Shown here: in pieces, positions 35,350 to 42,683 of the stretch
How the letters are laid out: the number at the start of each line of letters is the position of its first letter
Position numbering within the stretch: position 1 is the stretch's first letter
From: Treponema sp. UBA4307
GTDB taxonomy: Bacteria; Spirochaetota; Spirochaetia; Treponematales; Treponemataceae
Direction: 5' to 3'
NCBI GenBank assembly: GCA_002394685.1
Contig: DGUP01000053.1
Span: 1-64,000, forward strand
DNA length: 64,000 bases
Notes under the pieces: model-generated
Seen by the model: the letters and a program-made list of their open reading frames with translations, nothing else
Database searches by the model: none
What the model was told of the DNA's origin: nothing
Translations under genes and position numbers: made by a program

Positions 35350-35760
35350 ATGAATAACAGATTGTACCGCGTTTTAGACGCAGATGTTTTTGAAAGCTAT
35401 ATGGCTATGGAAGGATGGGATTCATTTCCTTTTCTCCATACCCAGATTAATGAGAACGGCGAGTTCAGATCTTTTATGAAGGATTTTGAACAGTACATGA
35501 TTTATACAGAAAAGGGAAGCGGTTGTCTTCTTGAAGCTGTATGCATTTACCGTATTCTTGGTGACACTCTTGTAATTGATTATTTTGAAATCAATAAGAA
35601 AATCCGTCACCAGGGAATTGGGGCTGCAGTTCTTGAAACATTGATTTATGTTACTGGACTTTCAAAAGTAGAACTTGATGCTAAAGACGAAAATGCTGCT
35701 AAATTCTGGGCGGCCATGGGGCTTAAACAGAGTGATCAGCAGCATTTTACTTTAGGGTGA
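35350..35760 (+). CDS. GNAT-family N-acetyltransferase
   Basis: A 136-residue protein with the GNAT core: the central strand T-L-V-I-D-Y-F-E-I and the acetyl-CoA loop R-H-Q-G-I-G-A-A-V-L matching Q/R-x-x-G-x-G/A, then A-A-K-F-W-A-A-M-G-L near the C-terminus. Substrate unknown. The start at ATG 35350 follows TTGGAGA; the TTG at 35341 belongs to that site. It begins 32 bases after the PurF-like gene and is probably in its operon. Confidence 0.8.
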   Translation: MNNRLYRVLDADVFESYMAMEGWDSFPFLHTQINENGEFRSFMKDFEQYMIYTEKGSGCLLEAVCIYRILGDTLVIDYFEINKKIRHQGIGAAVLETLIYVTGLSKVELDAKDENAAKFWAAMGLKQSDQQHFTLG

Positions 35761-35775
35761 TTCTATTTTGTAAAA

Positions 35776-37029
35776 TTATTTTGCGGGAATTGCTTCAGGA
35801 GCAGATTCTTCTTTCTGATCCTGATTGTTTTCCTGAGGATCTTTTGCGTAAAGAGCCTTAAGAAGAAGTGGTGTAGAAATTGAACTGATGATGATAAGCA
35901 GAATTACTGCAGTGAAAAATTCGCTTGAAAGTAATCCTGATGAAAGTCCTCTCTGAGCAACAATCAGTGCAACTTCACCACGAGTCATCATTCCGCAGCC
36001 AATTTTAAGACAATCTTTTCCTTTAAATCCTAACAGTCTGCTTATTCCTCCACATCCGACAACCTTTGAAGCCATACCGACTACAACAAATGCCAGTGAG
36101 AACAAAATCAGTGGAATGTCAATATTCTGGATATTTGTCTGCAATCCTATAGAACAGAAGAATACTGGTCCAAAGAGCATGTACTGGTTTACGTCCATCT
36201 TACGCTGAATGTAATTTGAATCTTTTGTAGAACAGAGAATTACGCCTGCAATGTATGCGCCGGTAATGTCTGCAACTCCAAAGAATTTCTGAGCCACATA
36301 AGACATGATGAATGCAAGGGCAAGACCCATGATTGGAATACGGCGTGTGTGAGTCCAGCGGGAATCTGCTTTCTTAAAGAGTTTGTAGAAAAGAAAACCG
36401 AAGACAATTGCAAATACAAAGAATGCTGCTGTCTTAACGAGAACCAGCCAGATTTTTTCTGAAGGATTTTTAAATCCGATTACGATTGTAAGAACAATAA
36501 TTCCAATTACATCATCTATAATTGCAGCGCTTACAATTGTCTGGCCTAAAAAGTTGTTCAGCTTGCCCATTTCCTTTAAGGTCTGAACTGTAATACTTAC
36601 TGAAGTTGCAGTGAGAATTGTTCCGATATAAAGAGCCTTGTAAAATTCTTCAGAACCGACTGTGTCAAAGCCGTAAAAGCACATGTAAAGAACTGTTCCT
36701 GCAATCAGAGGAATAAATACACCACAACATGCGATGATTGTTGCTTTAGCACCACTTTTCTTCAGGTCATTGATGTTGGTGCCCAAACCAGCGTTAAACA
36801 TCAGCATAATTACGCCGATTTCTGCCATAAATGAAAGTGGTTCTGACTGTTGAACTCCTAAATACTGGCTGATGTAAGGAATTTTTCCGAAAATACTTGG
36901 CCCGATAATGAGCCCTGCAATAATTTCGCCTGCTACCTGAGGGGCTTTTAACTTGCGTGCCAGAAGTCCAAAAACTTTTGCAAAAATAATGATGACTGCA
37001 AGTTGTCTTAAAAAATCAATTTTGTCCAT
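35776..37029 (-). CDS. Cation:proton antiporter, CPA2 family
   Basis: Integral membrane protein of 417 residues with about 12 hydrophobic segments, homologous in layout to the Na+/H+ exchanger domain of KefB/GerN-type CPA2 transporters: V-A-G-E-I-I-A-G-L-I-I-G-P-S near the start, M-L-M-F-N-A-G-L-G-T, and the ion-binding-like A-A-I-I-D-D-V-I-G-I segment with its conserved double Asp. No regulatory TrkA-N domain is attached; the C-terminus ends in a charged cytoplasmic tail (Q-K-E-E-S-A-P-E). Likely exports Na+ or K+ in exchange for protons. Confidence 0.9.
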   Translation of the reverse strand: MDKIDFLRQLAVIIIFAKVFGLLARKLKAPQVAGEIIAGLIIGPSIFGKIPYISQYLGVQQSEPLSFMAEIGVIMLMFNAGLGTNINDLKKSGAKATIIACCGVFIPLIAGTVLYMCFYGFDTVGSEEFYKALYIGTILTATSVSITVQTLKEMGKLNNFLGQTIVSAAIIDDVIGIIVLTIVIGFKNPSEKIWLVLVKTAAFFVFAIVFGFLFYKLFKKADSRWTHTRRIPIMGLALAFIMSYVAQKFFGVADITGAYIAGVILCSTKDSNYIQRKMDVNQYMLFGPVFFCSIGLQTNIQNIDIPLILFSLAFVVVGMASKVVGCGGISRLLGFKGKDCLKIGCGMMTRGEVALIVAQRGLSSGLLSSEFFTAVILLIIISSISTPLLLKALYAKDPQENNQDQKEESAPEAIPAK

Positions 37030-37173
37030 TCTGTTGTCTCTTGGGTATAATTATAGTTTTATGACTAAAATATTCAATATGTTCCATTTTTATAAGTCGT
37101 GAATCTTGCCTTTTTTAATCCTGCAGAATAGAATTTGGATGATATAAATTCTGCTTTTTTTAAAGAGGTTTGA

Positions 37174-38070
37174 ATGAATATTGCCCGTTATCATCTGCCA
37201 GGATTATTTGAGTTTTACGATTTGTACAAAAAGTTTCTTCCTCTTTACCGAACTCACAGGGAATATTTTTACGAATGGTGCAGCATTGAGTCAATTTATG
37301 GTGCGCCGGGGGATTGTATCTGGGGCGGTGGAAGAGTTGGCTTTGGGGATGCAGATCCTGTGGAAGTTATTTCTCTGCTGAAGGAATATGATATTTCTCC
37401 CCGTTTAACTTTTAGCAATTCCTTATTAATAGAAGAAAATCTTCAGGATAAAAAATGTAATCATATTTGCAGTCTCTTTTCTGCCTGCAGGAAATTAAGA
37501 ACTGGCATCATAATTCATTCTGATTTACTTTTAAATTATTTACGTAAAAGGTTTCCGGATTTTTATTATATTTCTTCAACAACTAAGGTCCTTACAGATT
37601 TTCATCAGTTTCATGAGGAATTAAAGCGGGATGAATTTGAATATGTTGTTCCAGATTTCAGGTTAAATAAAGATTTTGCTGATCTGGAAAAATTATCCCG
37701 GGAAGAAAAAAATAAAGTTGAATTTTTATGTAACGAATGTTGCTTTGTAGGCTGTACTGAAAGAAAGGCTTGTTATGAAAATGTAAGCAGAAAAAGTTTG
37801 GGGCAGATTTGCCCGGATCATGTATGCAGGTCTCCGGGGGCGGATAGGGGCTATGTTTTTTCAAAAGCAATGAAAAATCCTTCATTTATTGGAATTGAGG
37901 AAATTCAAAAACTATATTTACAGGCGGGTTTTACAAATTTCAAGATTGAAGGTCGAAGCCTGGGAAGTGCCATTGTTCTGGAATTTCTGTTGTATTATTT
38001 AACAAAGCCTGAATATCAGCTGAATGTTCGTGAAGCCATCTACCTGGACAGCAGCCTGGACCTGTTTTAA
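37174..38070 (+). CDS. Hypothetical protein with Cys-rich cluster, weakly U32-peptidase-like
   Basis: A 298-residue protein beginning M-N-I-A-R-Y-H-L-P-G. A central alternating pattern of strands and helices (I-S-P-R-L-T-F-S-N-S; Y-V-V-P-D-F-R-L-N) could be a TIM barrel, followed by a cysteine cluster F-L-C-N-E-C-C-F-V-G-C-T-E-R-K-A-C and C-P-D-H-V-C, and by F-K-I-E-G-R-S. The last element and the Cys arrangement recall U32-related proteins, but the match is weak and no function is assigned. AAAGAGG precedes the ATG. A repeat copy follows directly after the stop codon. Confidence 0.6.
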   Translation: MNIARYHLPGLFEFYDLYKKFLPLYRTHREYFYEWCSIESIYGAPGDCIWGGGRVGFGDADPVEVISLLKEYDISPRLTFSNSLLIEENLQDKKCNHICSLFSACRKLRTGIIIHSDLLLNYLRKRFPDFYYISSTTKVLTDFHQFHEELKRDEFEYVVPDFRLNKDFADLEKLSREEKNKVEFLCNECCFVGCTERKACYENVSRKSLGQICPDHVCRSPGADRGYVFSKAMKNPSFIGIEEIQKLYLQAGFTNFKIEGRSLGSAIVLEFLLYYLTKPEYQLNVREAIYLDSSLDLF

Positions 38071-38075
38071 AAATG

Positions 38076-38118
38076 GTCGGCGCTCACTACGTTTCAAATC
38101 CAAGTTTTGTTTAACATT
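38076..38118. repeat. Partial copy of the tandem repeat family
   Basis: GGTCGGCGCTCACTACG through TTGTTTAACA here is repeated at 38889-38931 and 39089-39131 with one or two changes. It lies between the stop codon at 38070 and the convergent toxin gene. Confidence 0.7.
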
Positions 38119-38128
38119 TTTTACGATA

Positions 38129-38467
38129 TTACAGACCAAGAATAAGTCTTATACCATCTTCTATTTCTGCCATATCATACCGAGAAATCTCACCAACTTT
38201 TTCTGTCAATCGAGACTTGTCTATAGCACCAGTTTGAGAAACAACAGCCACAGAATCCTTAGAAAGTGAACTGGAAGATTTCTCTATATATACATTCGCA
38301 GGTGCATCAGCAAGCATAAGATTTGTTGTGAGAGGAACAACAATTACAGTTCGGAGTTCTTTAATGTTAAATTCGTTTGTTTGAACAATAACTACAGGGC
38401 GACGAAATCCTGTTTCACTACCAAAAGGTACTCCGTAATCAGCCCAATAAATCTCACCACGAGTCAT
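38129..38467 (-). CDS. PemK/MazF-family toxin (putative endoribonuclease)
   Basis: A 112-residue toxin of type II toxin-antitoxin systems: start M-T-R-G-E-I-Y-W-A-D-Y-G, R-R-P-V-V-I-V-Q-T-N-E-F-N, V-I-V-V-P-L-T-T-N, and the C-terminal L-S-K-D-S-V-A-V-V-S-Q-T-G-A-I-D-K-S-R-L typical of MazF-like sequence-specific mRNA interferases. It overlaps the antitoxin gene by 14 bases in the usual antitoxin-first order. Target sequence unknown. Confidence 0.92.
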   Translation of the reverse strand: MTRGEIYWADYGVPFGSETGFRRPVVIVQTNEFNIKELRTVIVVPLTTNLMLADAPANVYIEKSSSSLSKDSVAVVSQTGAIDKSRLTEKVGEISRYDMAEIEDGIRLILGL

Positions 38468-38690
38468 TTTTAGTCAGTTCCCTCCAGGAATCAAGTGTAG
38501 CACCACAATAAGCTGTCTGCTCATTCTCTGGAATCTTTGAATATATTGCAGCAAGTTTTTCAGATATGTCTTCTGATTTTCTTGACTTAGCTTTTGCCTC
38601 ATGTAAAAGGAATTGGACAAAATGCTCTACTTGCTCATAATATTCTTTTGGTAAAGACTTAATCTGTTTTTCCAAAACTTCGTATGGCAT
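38454..38690 (-). CDS. Antitoxin of the PemK/MazF-type module (DUF2281-like)
   Basis: A 78-residue protein with M-P-Y-E-V-L-E-K-Q-I-K-S-L-P-K-E-Y-Y-E-Q-V-E-H-F-V-Q-F-L-L, a helical N-terminus shared by DUF2281-type antitoxins, and a charged C-terminus likely to wrap the toxin. It is followed by the toxin with an overlap. GAGG lies before the ATG and a TATAAT (complement of 38714-38719) upstream is its -10 box. The proteins probably autoregulate, but no clear operator palindrome was seen. Confidence 0.85.
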   Translation of the reverse strand: MPYEVLEKQIKSLPKEYYEQVEHFVQFLLHEAKAKSRKSEDISEKLAAIYSKIPENEQTAYCGATLDSWRELTKNDSW

Positions 38691-38742
38691 TCTGAACCTC
38701 CTTATTTTGTTTGATTATAACACATTTTGTAGAAAAAGACAT

Positions 38743-38778
38743 AAAAAAAGGATTTACAATCTTAAAATTGCAAATCCT
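38743..38778 (-). terminator. Terminator-like hairpin ending repeat unit 1
   Basis: On the minus strand AGGATTT...AAATCCT with inner CAAT/ATTG pairing, then TTTTTTTAT. It occupies the same position in its repeat unit as the tRNA terminator. Confidence 0.6.
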
Positions 38779-38784
38779 CGTTGT

Positions 38785-38985
38785 GGGCCATCTTGGATTT
38801 GGCTTACAGTCGCAAACATCGTGTTTGCTCCTTCCAGCCCGACTACGTTCGCTGACGTGGCCATCCCTGGCCACTTTTCCTCCCGTAGGTCGGCGCTCAC
38901 TACGTTTCAAATCAAAGTTTTGTTTAACAGGATTTTGTAAATAAAAAAAAAGACTATTGCGTTTAACAATAGTCTTTGAGGTTTT
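38785..38985. repeat. Tandem repeat unit 1 carrying the 3' end of tRNA-Ile2
   Basis: It begins with GGGCCATCTTGGATTTG (complement of the last 17 bases of the tRNA) and continues with about 130 conserved bases containing hairpins GTGGCCA-GGGA-TGGCCAC and GCAAACA-CGA-TGTTTGC (minus-strand reading), then a terminator-like hairpin. The next unit starts 201 bases on. Confidence 0.85.
38942..38977 (-). terminator. Terminator-like hairpin within repeat units
   Basis: Perfect 11-base stem (AAAGACTATTG / CAATAGTCTTT) followed on the minus strand by a run of nine T. It is nearly identical to the hairpin that follows the real tRNA. Confidence 0.7.
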
Positions 38986-39185
38986 GGGCCATCTTGGATT
39001 TGGCTTACAGTCGCAAACATCGTGTTTGCTCCTTCCAGCCCGACTACGTTTGCTGACGTGGCCATCCCTGGCCACTTTTCCTCCCGTAGGTCGGCGCTCA
39101 CTACGTTTCAAATCCAAGTTTTGTTTAACAGAATTTTGTAAATAAAAAAAAGACTATCGTGTTAAACAATAGTCTTTGAGGTTTT
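38986..39185. repeat. Tandem repeat unit 2 carrying the 3' end of tRNA-Ile2
   Basis: A 200-base near-copy of unit 1, starting at the same tRNA 3' sequence and ending where the intact tRNA begins. In this unit the conserved 130-base block is bounded by perfect inverted ends CTTGGATTTG / CAAATCCAAG. Confidence 0.85.
39144..39177 (-). terminator. Terminator of the tRNA-Ile2 gene
   Basis: Minus-strand stem AAAGACTAT / ATAGTCTTT eight bases after the tRNA, followed by a T run. Confidence 0.75.
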
Positions 39186-39257
39186 GGGCCATCTTGGATT
39201 TGAACCAAGGACCAAAGGATTATGAGTCCTCTGCTCTAACCGCTGAGCTAATGGCCC
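39185..39257 (-). tRNA. tRNA-Ile2 (anticodon CAU)
   Basis: The minus strand folds as a 73-base tRNA: acceptor GGGCCAT/ATGGCCC, D-arm GCTC...GAGC, anticodon stem GAGGA/TCCTT with loop CTCATAA, T-arm CTTGG-TTCAAAT-CCAAG and discriminator A. The loop CTCATAA resembles E. coli tRNA-Ile2, whose C34 is changed to lysidine by TilS so that it reads AUA; an initiator or elongator Met tRNA is less likely. CCA is not encoded. A promoter (TTGACG, 18-base spacer, TAAAAT) lies at the complement of 39270-39299. It marks the left end of the 6.5-kb island. Confidence 0.9.
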
Positions 39258-39371
39258 GATGTAGAAAAGATTTTATCAGAAAACCGCTTTTTGCGTCAAT
39301 AAGTAGTATAGTAAAGCTAGTATTAGACTAAAAAGGTATTTAGAAGAATTGGGAACGAAAACAGCATCTCT

Positions 39372-39548
39372 GTGAATGAAGATGGCAAATTCATAAAAAA
39401 ATCTGTTAAAAAACTAGAGCGTAAATATAAAAGTAATTTACTGATTGATGATAATATATTACCCGTAACAGAAAAAGGGGAATATATTATTATGCATACC
39501 GAAATTCTATCAAAATATGATAGTTTTTATTCAAAATGGTTTAAATAA
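39372..39548 (+). CDS. Possible small protein or gene fragment, 58 residues
   Basis: The frame is open from a TAG near 39327, with GTG at 39372 as a possible start: V-N-E-D-G-K-F-I-K-K-S-V-K-K-L-E-R-K-Y-K, ending Y-S-K-W-F-K. It lacks a clear ribosome-binding site and is followed by a strong hairpin terminator. It may be the 3' end of a lost gene at the island edge. Confidence 0.35.
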   Translation: MNEDGKFIKKSVKKLERKYKSNLLIDDNILPVTEKGEYIIMHTEILSKYDSFYSKWFK

Positions 39549-39573
39549 TTAGTTTTCATATTCATTAATTATG

Positions 39574-39609
39574 AAAAAAACGGTTTGATAACTAACAAAC
39601 CGTTTTTTT
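39574..39609. terminator. Bidirectional terminator hairpin
   Basis: Perfect arms AAAAAAACGGTTTG (39574-39587) and CAAACCGTTTTTTT (39596-39609), with T runs on both strands. Confidence 0.8.
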
Positions 39610-39644
39610 TAACTCCATCGAAAAAATGTTCAAAGGGTTAGCGA

Positions 39645-40352
39645 TTGGAGCTGCGCCGTAAACTTAAAAATTCAATTTGCGGATACAGTATTATTGTCCA
39701 TAGGTTTTGTCGGTCAAATCCTAATTTCACAAGCAAGTTTGTAATGATTCCATTTGATGAAACAAAGTCTATGATAAGTCCGCAAATGATTACCATACCT
39801 ATTCATAATACCTTCGAAATTGAAAATGCCATGACGGATATAATTCAAAATGGAGAGTCGGAAAAACTCTCAAAATGGATTTCTCAGATTCCTGCTATTC
39901 GAGGAGGAACGATTGCACCGGACCAGCTTCGTCAAAGAAAGAATCTTTTTGTTGTAACAGCAACTCTTGCCTCTCGGGCGGCTATTAGAGGTGGACTCGA
40001 TATTAATGATGCATTCACCTTGAGTGACTCATATATTCAAAAATCAGAATTAATCAACAATCCATCTGCAATCACCAATCTTCAGTATCATATGCTTATA
40101 GATTTTACAGAAAAAGTTGCACAGCTCAGAAATGGAGAAAACACTACAAAACTATCGGTAAAAGTTGCCAATTATATACAACAACATATTTCAGAAAATA
40201 TTGATGCTGAAGAAATGGCCGCAGAATTAGGATTCAGTCGTCCTTATCTTTCCAAAAAGTTTAAGGAAACAACTGGAAAAACACTTACCGATTATATTCA
40301 GACAAAAAAAATCGATGAAGCAAAGCGTCTCTTAAAATATTCTGATAAATCC
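39645..40352 (+). pseudogene. AraC-family regulator, truncated in its DNA-binding domain
   Basis: From about 39700 the frame reads as a regulator with an N-terminal sensor segment and, at its end, the first HTH of an AraC domain: V-K-V-A-N-Y-I-Q-Q-H-I-S-E-N-I-D-A-E-E-M-A-A-E-L-G-F-S-R-P-Y-L-S-K-K-F-K. It stops matching after R-L-L-K-Y-S-D-K-S, where the second HTH should begin, and runs into antisense sequence of an EamA transporter gene. No proper start codon is evident. The junction at about 40345-40355 marks a deletion. Confidence 0.7.
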
Positions 40353-40658
40353 CAGAATCAAAAGACCTCCGAGAATTGTTTTTGTGGATGGAATCTCTCC
40401 TGCAAAAATTATTACCCAGACAGGATTCAAAACAGGTTCCAGCATTGTGATAAAAGATGTAGTAAGTGCACGTACATTTCTGATTCCTATCGAGTAGAGA
40501 ATGGAAGAAATGCCTATTGAAACAATTCCTACAAGAAGCAGGAATAAAGATGATTTCAAATTTGGAACTCCACTTTGAATTACAAAAGGCAAGCAGACTA
40601 TTGCTGTAATCAGAGAAATAAAATTTAAAACAACAAAGGCTTGCTGGTAATCCAACAA
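40332..40658 (-). pseudogene. EamA/DMT-type transporter fragment
   Basis: Minus-strand frame with membrane helices and the EamA C-terminal pattern (S-S-I-L-Y-S-I-G-I-R-N-V-R-A-L-T-T-S-F-I, then L-E-P-V-L-N-P-V-W-V). Only about the last 100 residues remain, and the frame lacks a start codon other than an internal TTG. The 3' end overlaps the truncated AraC gene, so the two fragments were joined by a deletion. Confidence 0.7.
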
Positions 40659-40701
40659 GCCGATTTTTTTATGTTGTAGTACTTTTTCAAGAGATTATTA
40701 C

Positions 40702-42471
40702 TTAAATTCCCATCAAATAGTCTTCCACGTTTTTATACTGAATGCCATTTTCTTCAGAGTAACTTTCTCCGCGATATAGCACAACTTTTTCCAGAATTTT
40801 TCCGTATCTGAATTCTGTCTGCTTACAATTATCTTCGTTAATCAGATGGCGGTACTGGAACGGTGATTTTTCTTTACTGTGCTTTATTTCGTAAATCTTA
40901 CAGCAGACATTTTCAGAATCATAAACGACCATATCAAATTCTCCAACTGCAAACTGTAGCTTAAATACTTCAAGATTTTGATTTGCTTTTTTTGTTTCAA
41001 GCTGAACAATTTCTTCAAGCATGCGTCCTTTTATATCATCAAGGATTCTTTCCGTAATTCGCTTTCGTTCCTGAGCATCAACATTCTTAAAAGTTTCATC
41101 CATCATCAGAGATTTAATTAATGACTCGGCCTGAGAATAGCGTAGACCTGGTTGGCTAAACACGGTTGTAACTTTTTTGCTGTGCAAATCATTCATGTCT
41201 ACGAGAGGAATATCACATGTTAAATCCAATAAATCAAGATATTCTTTTATCTCCAGTCGATGAGCATTCTGAATATCAATTTTCTGTTCTTCCTGGTTCA
41301 GAATTCTCAGCAATTTCTTTAAGCGCTCTGTGATTTTTTCGCCATCAGCATCATCAAGAATATCCGTAGGATTTTCACGGTCCTTTCGCATTATATCTTT
41401 TGCACTACCAAAGTAATGCGATTTAAAAGCTTGTGTAAGAACTTCAATCGTGAATTCGTGATTCATATCTTCGACAATTCTATTTATGGCACTGGTAAGT
41501 TCACCTTTATCATAAAGTGACTTTAGATTTCTGAAATGACTTCCATACTGATAGTTTTTAAGTGAGTGCTGGATATTTCGAGCAATAGCTGTATTAACAT
41601 AATCAGCTGTACTTTTCTTTGTTCCAAATATTCCCTTGTTGTAATTGTCTCCGCTTTGGCTCATGGTTCCGCCAAATTCCATGTACTGATCAATATCATG
41701 TATGCCCAATACATTTGAAAATTCACGGAAAGGGATAAAGGTTGTGTGAAGCAAAATACATCTGTCGTAAAGCTGCTCATCTTCTGAAAAAACAAAGCCT
41801 AGAGAATCTGTTCCTGAAAGCACAATTTTCATTCCGCTGGAAGCAAAAACATCGGAAAATAAAGCTGCACCTTGTATATAATCGTCCATCATTGTTACTT
41901 CATCAATGAATACGTATTTATATCCAAGAGTCTCTAGCTTTCGTAAATCTTTATTTACATCAGCAAGCGTGTTTGTAGGATTAATCTGAATAAAGACAGT
42001 TTTATTTCTGTCTTCGTCATTCATGTTATAAATAATCTGGCGAATCAAGGTTGTTTTTCCTGTTCGTCGCAAACCATACAGGATGAAAACTTTGTCATGA
42101 GAATCGCTATATACATATTGTTCGAGCGCAGAATATAATTCTCGTTTCTTGTAATCCTTAATTGAGGCAGCGAAATCTTCCAGCGTTTTTCCAATTCTTA
42201 CATCAGTAATAAAAGTTGGAGCTTCTTCCTGCGCTTCTGAAGTATCTAGGTTTTTATGAATTTTAAGATTTGACAATTGTGTTTGCAGGGACTTTCTTTC
42301 TTCAATCTGCTGTTTCAGATACTCGTGTTCATCTTCTTTGACAATGCGGGAACGCTGTTTACCATTCTCAGTCCATTGATAGTAAGTATAAGCCTTACCC
42401 CTGATTGTTTTTGTAGTAAGACCACCAGATGGAAGAGAGTCGATTTTTTTTAGGATTTCTTCTGCATTCAT
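40702..42471 (-). CDS. AAA-family ATPase with C-terminal PD-(D/E)XK nuclease-like domain
   Basis: A 589-residue protein of the ATPase family often called DUF4143/AAA_14. Residues 1-100 are a helical region with a Y-T-Y-Y-Q-W-T-E-N-G-K-Q-R-S motif; the ATPase domain has Walker A G-L-R-R-T-G-K-T-T near 135 and Walker B Y-V-F-I-D-E-V-T; the C-terminus has G-E-F-D-M-V-V-Y...K-I-Y-E-I-K-H-S, the Asp and Glu-x-Lys of a PD-(D/E)XK nuclease. Such proteins are common in accessory regions and their roles are mostly unknown; a defence or DNA-processing role is inferred. Several palindromes lie directly upstream. It sits downstream of HipBA in the same orientation. Confidence 0.75.
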   Translation of the reverse strand: MNAEEILKKIDSLPSGGLTTKTIRGKAYTYYQWTENGKQRSRIVKEDEHEYLKQQIEERKSLQTQLSNLKIHKNLDTSEAQEEAPTFITDVRIGKTLEDFAASIKDYKKRELYSALEQYVYSDSHDKVFILYGLRRTGKTTLIRQIIYNMNDEDRNKTVFIQINPTNTLADVNKDLRKLETLGYKYVFIDEVTMMDDYIQGAALFSDVFASSGMKIVLSGTDSLGFVFSEDEQLYDRCILLHTTFIPFREFSNVLGIHDIDQYMEFGGTMSQSGDNYNKGIFGTKKSTADYVNTAIARNIQHSLKNYQYGSHFRNLKSLYDKGELTSAINRIVEDMNHEFTIEVLTQAFKSHYFGSAKDIMRKDRENPTDILDDADGEKITERLKKLLRILNQEEQKIDIQNAHRLEIKEYLDLLDLTCDIPLVDMNDLHSKKVTTVFSQPGLRYSQAESLIKSLMMDETFKNVDAQERKRITERILDDIKGRMLEEIVQLETKKANQNLEVFKLQFAVGEFDMVVYDSENVCCKIYEIKHSKEKSPFQYRHLINEDNCKQTEFRYGKILEKVVLYRGESYSEENGIQYKNVEDYLMGI

Positions 42472-42480
42472 GCCTATATT

Positions 42481-42529
42481 GTAACTTATGTAACTTAGTT
42501 GCGCAAGTTAATTAAGTTACATAAGTTAC
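42481..42529. promoter_or_regulatory. Perfect 16-base inverted repeat upstream of the ATPase-nuclease gene
   Basis: Arms 42481-42496 (GTAACTTATGTAACTT) and 42514-42529 are exact complements, each itself made of two GTAACTTA-like units, around the sub-palindrome TTGCGCAA. Starting ten bases before the ATG at 42471, it could be an operator or a hairpin covering the leader. Confidence 0.7.
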
Positions 42530-42587
42530 ACACAGAAGGTTTACCTGGGAGTTTTGTTTGAATATGGTATTTTTTGCCGATATATTT

Positions 42588-42638
42588 TATCGAGTATAAT
42601 CGACAGATAACCATTTAAGTTGTCGAATACAGTCGACA
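42588..42638. promoter_or_regulatory. Pair of 18-base palindromic sites (operator candidates)
   Basis: TATCGAGTATAATCGACA (42588-42605) and TGTCGAATACAGTCGACA (42621-42638) share the pattern TNTCGANTANANTCGACA; the second is a near-perfect palindrome. Centres are 33 bases apart, three helical turns, as expected for cooperative repressor binding. The likely regulated gene is the ATPase-nuclease. Confidence 0.65.
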
Positions 42639-42644
42639 TTATTT

Positions 42645-42672
42645 GTTACCAAAATTGTATAGTTTTGGTAAC
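42645..42672. repeat. Inverted repeat after hipA
   Basis: Ten-base arms GTTACCAAAA / TTTTGGTAAC with an eight-base loop, 12 bases after the hipA stop codon. No T run follows, so it may be an operator or an imperfect terminator. Confidence 0.55.
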
Positions 42673-42683
42673 ATTTTCGCCGA

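Noticed and set aside
38659..39145. Frames rich in S-A-D-L-R and similar across the tandem repeats
   Set aside because: They are translations of non-coding repeat units.
38785..39257. Repeats at 38.8-39.2 kb as a CRISPR array
   Set aside because: Units are 200 bases long with no unique spacers and contain tRNA sequence; no cas genes are present.
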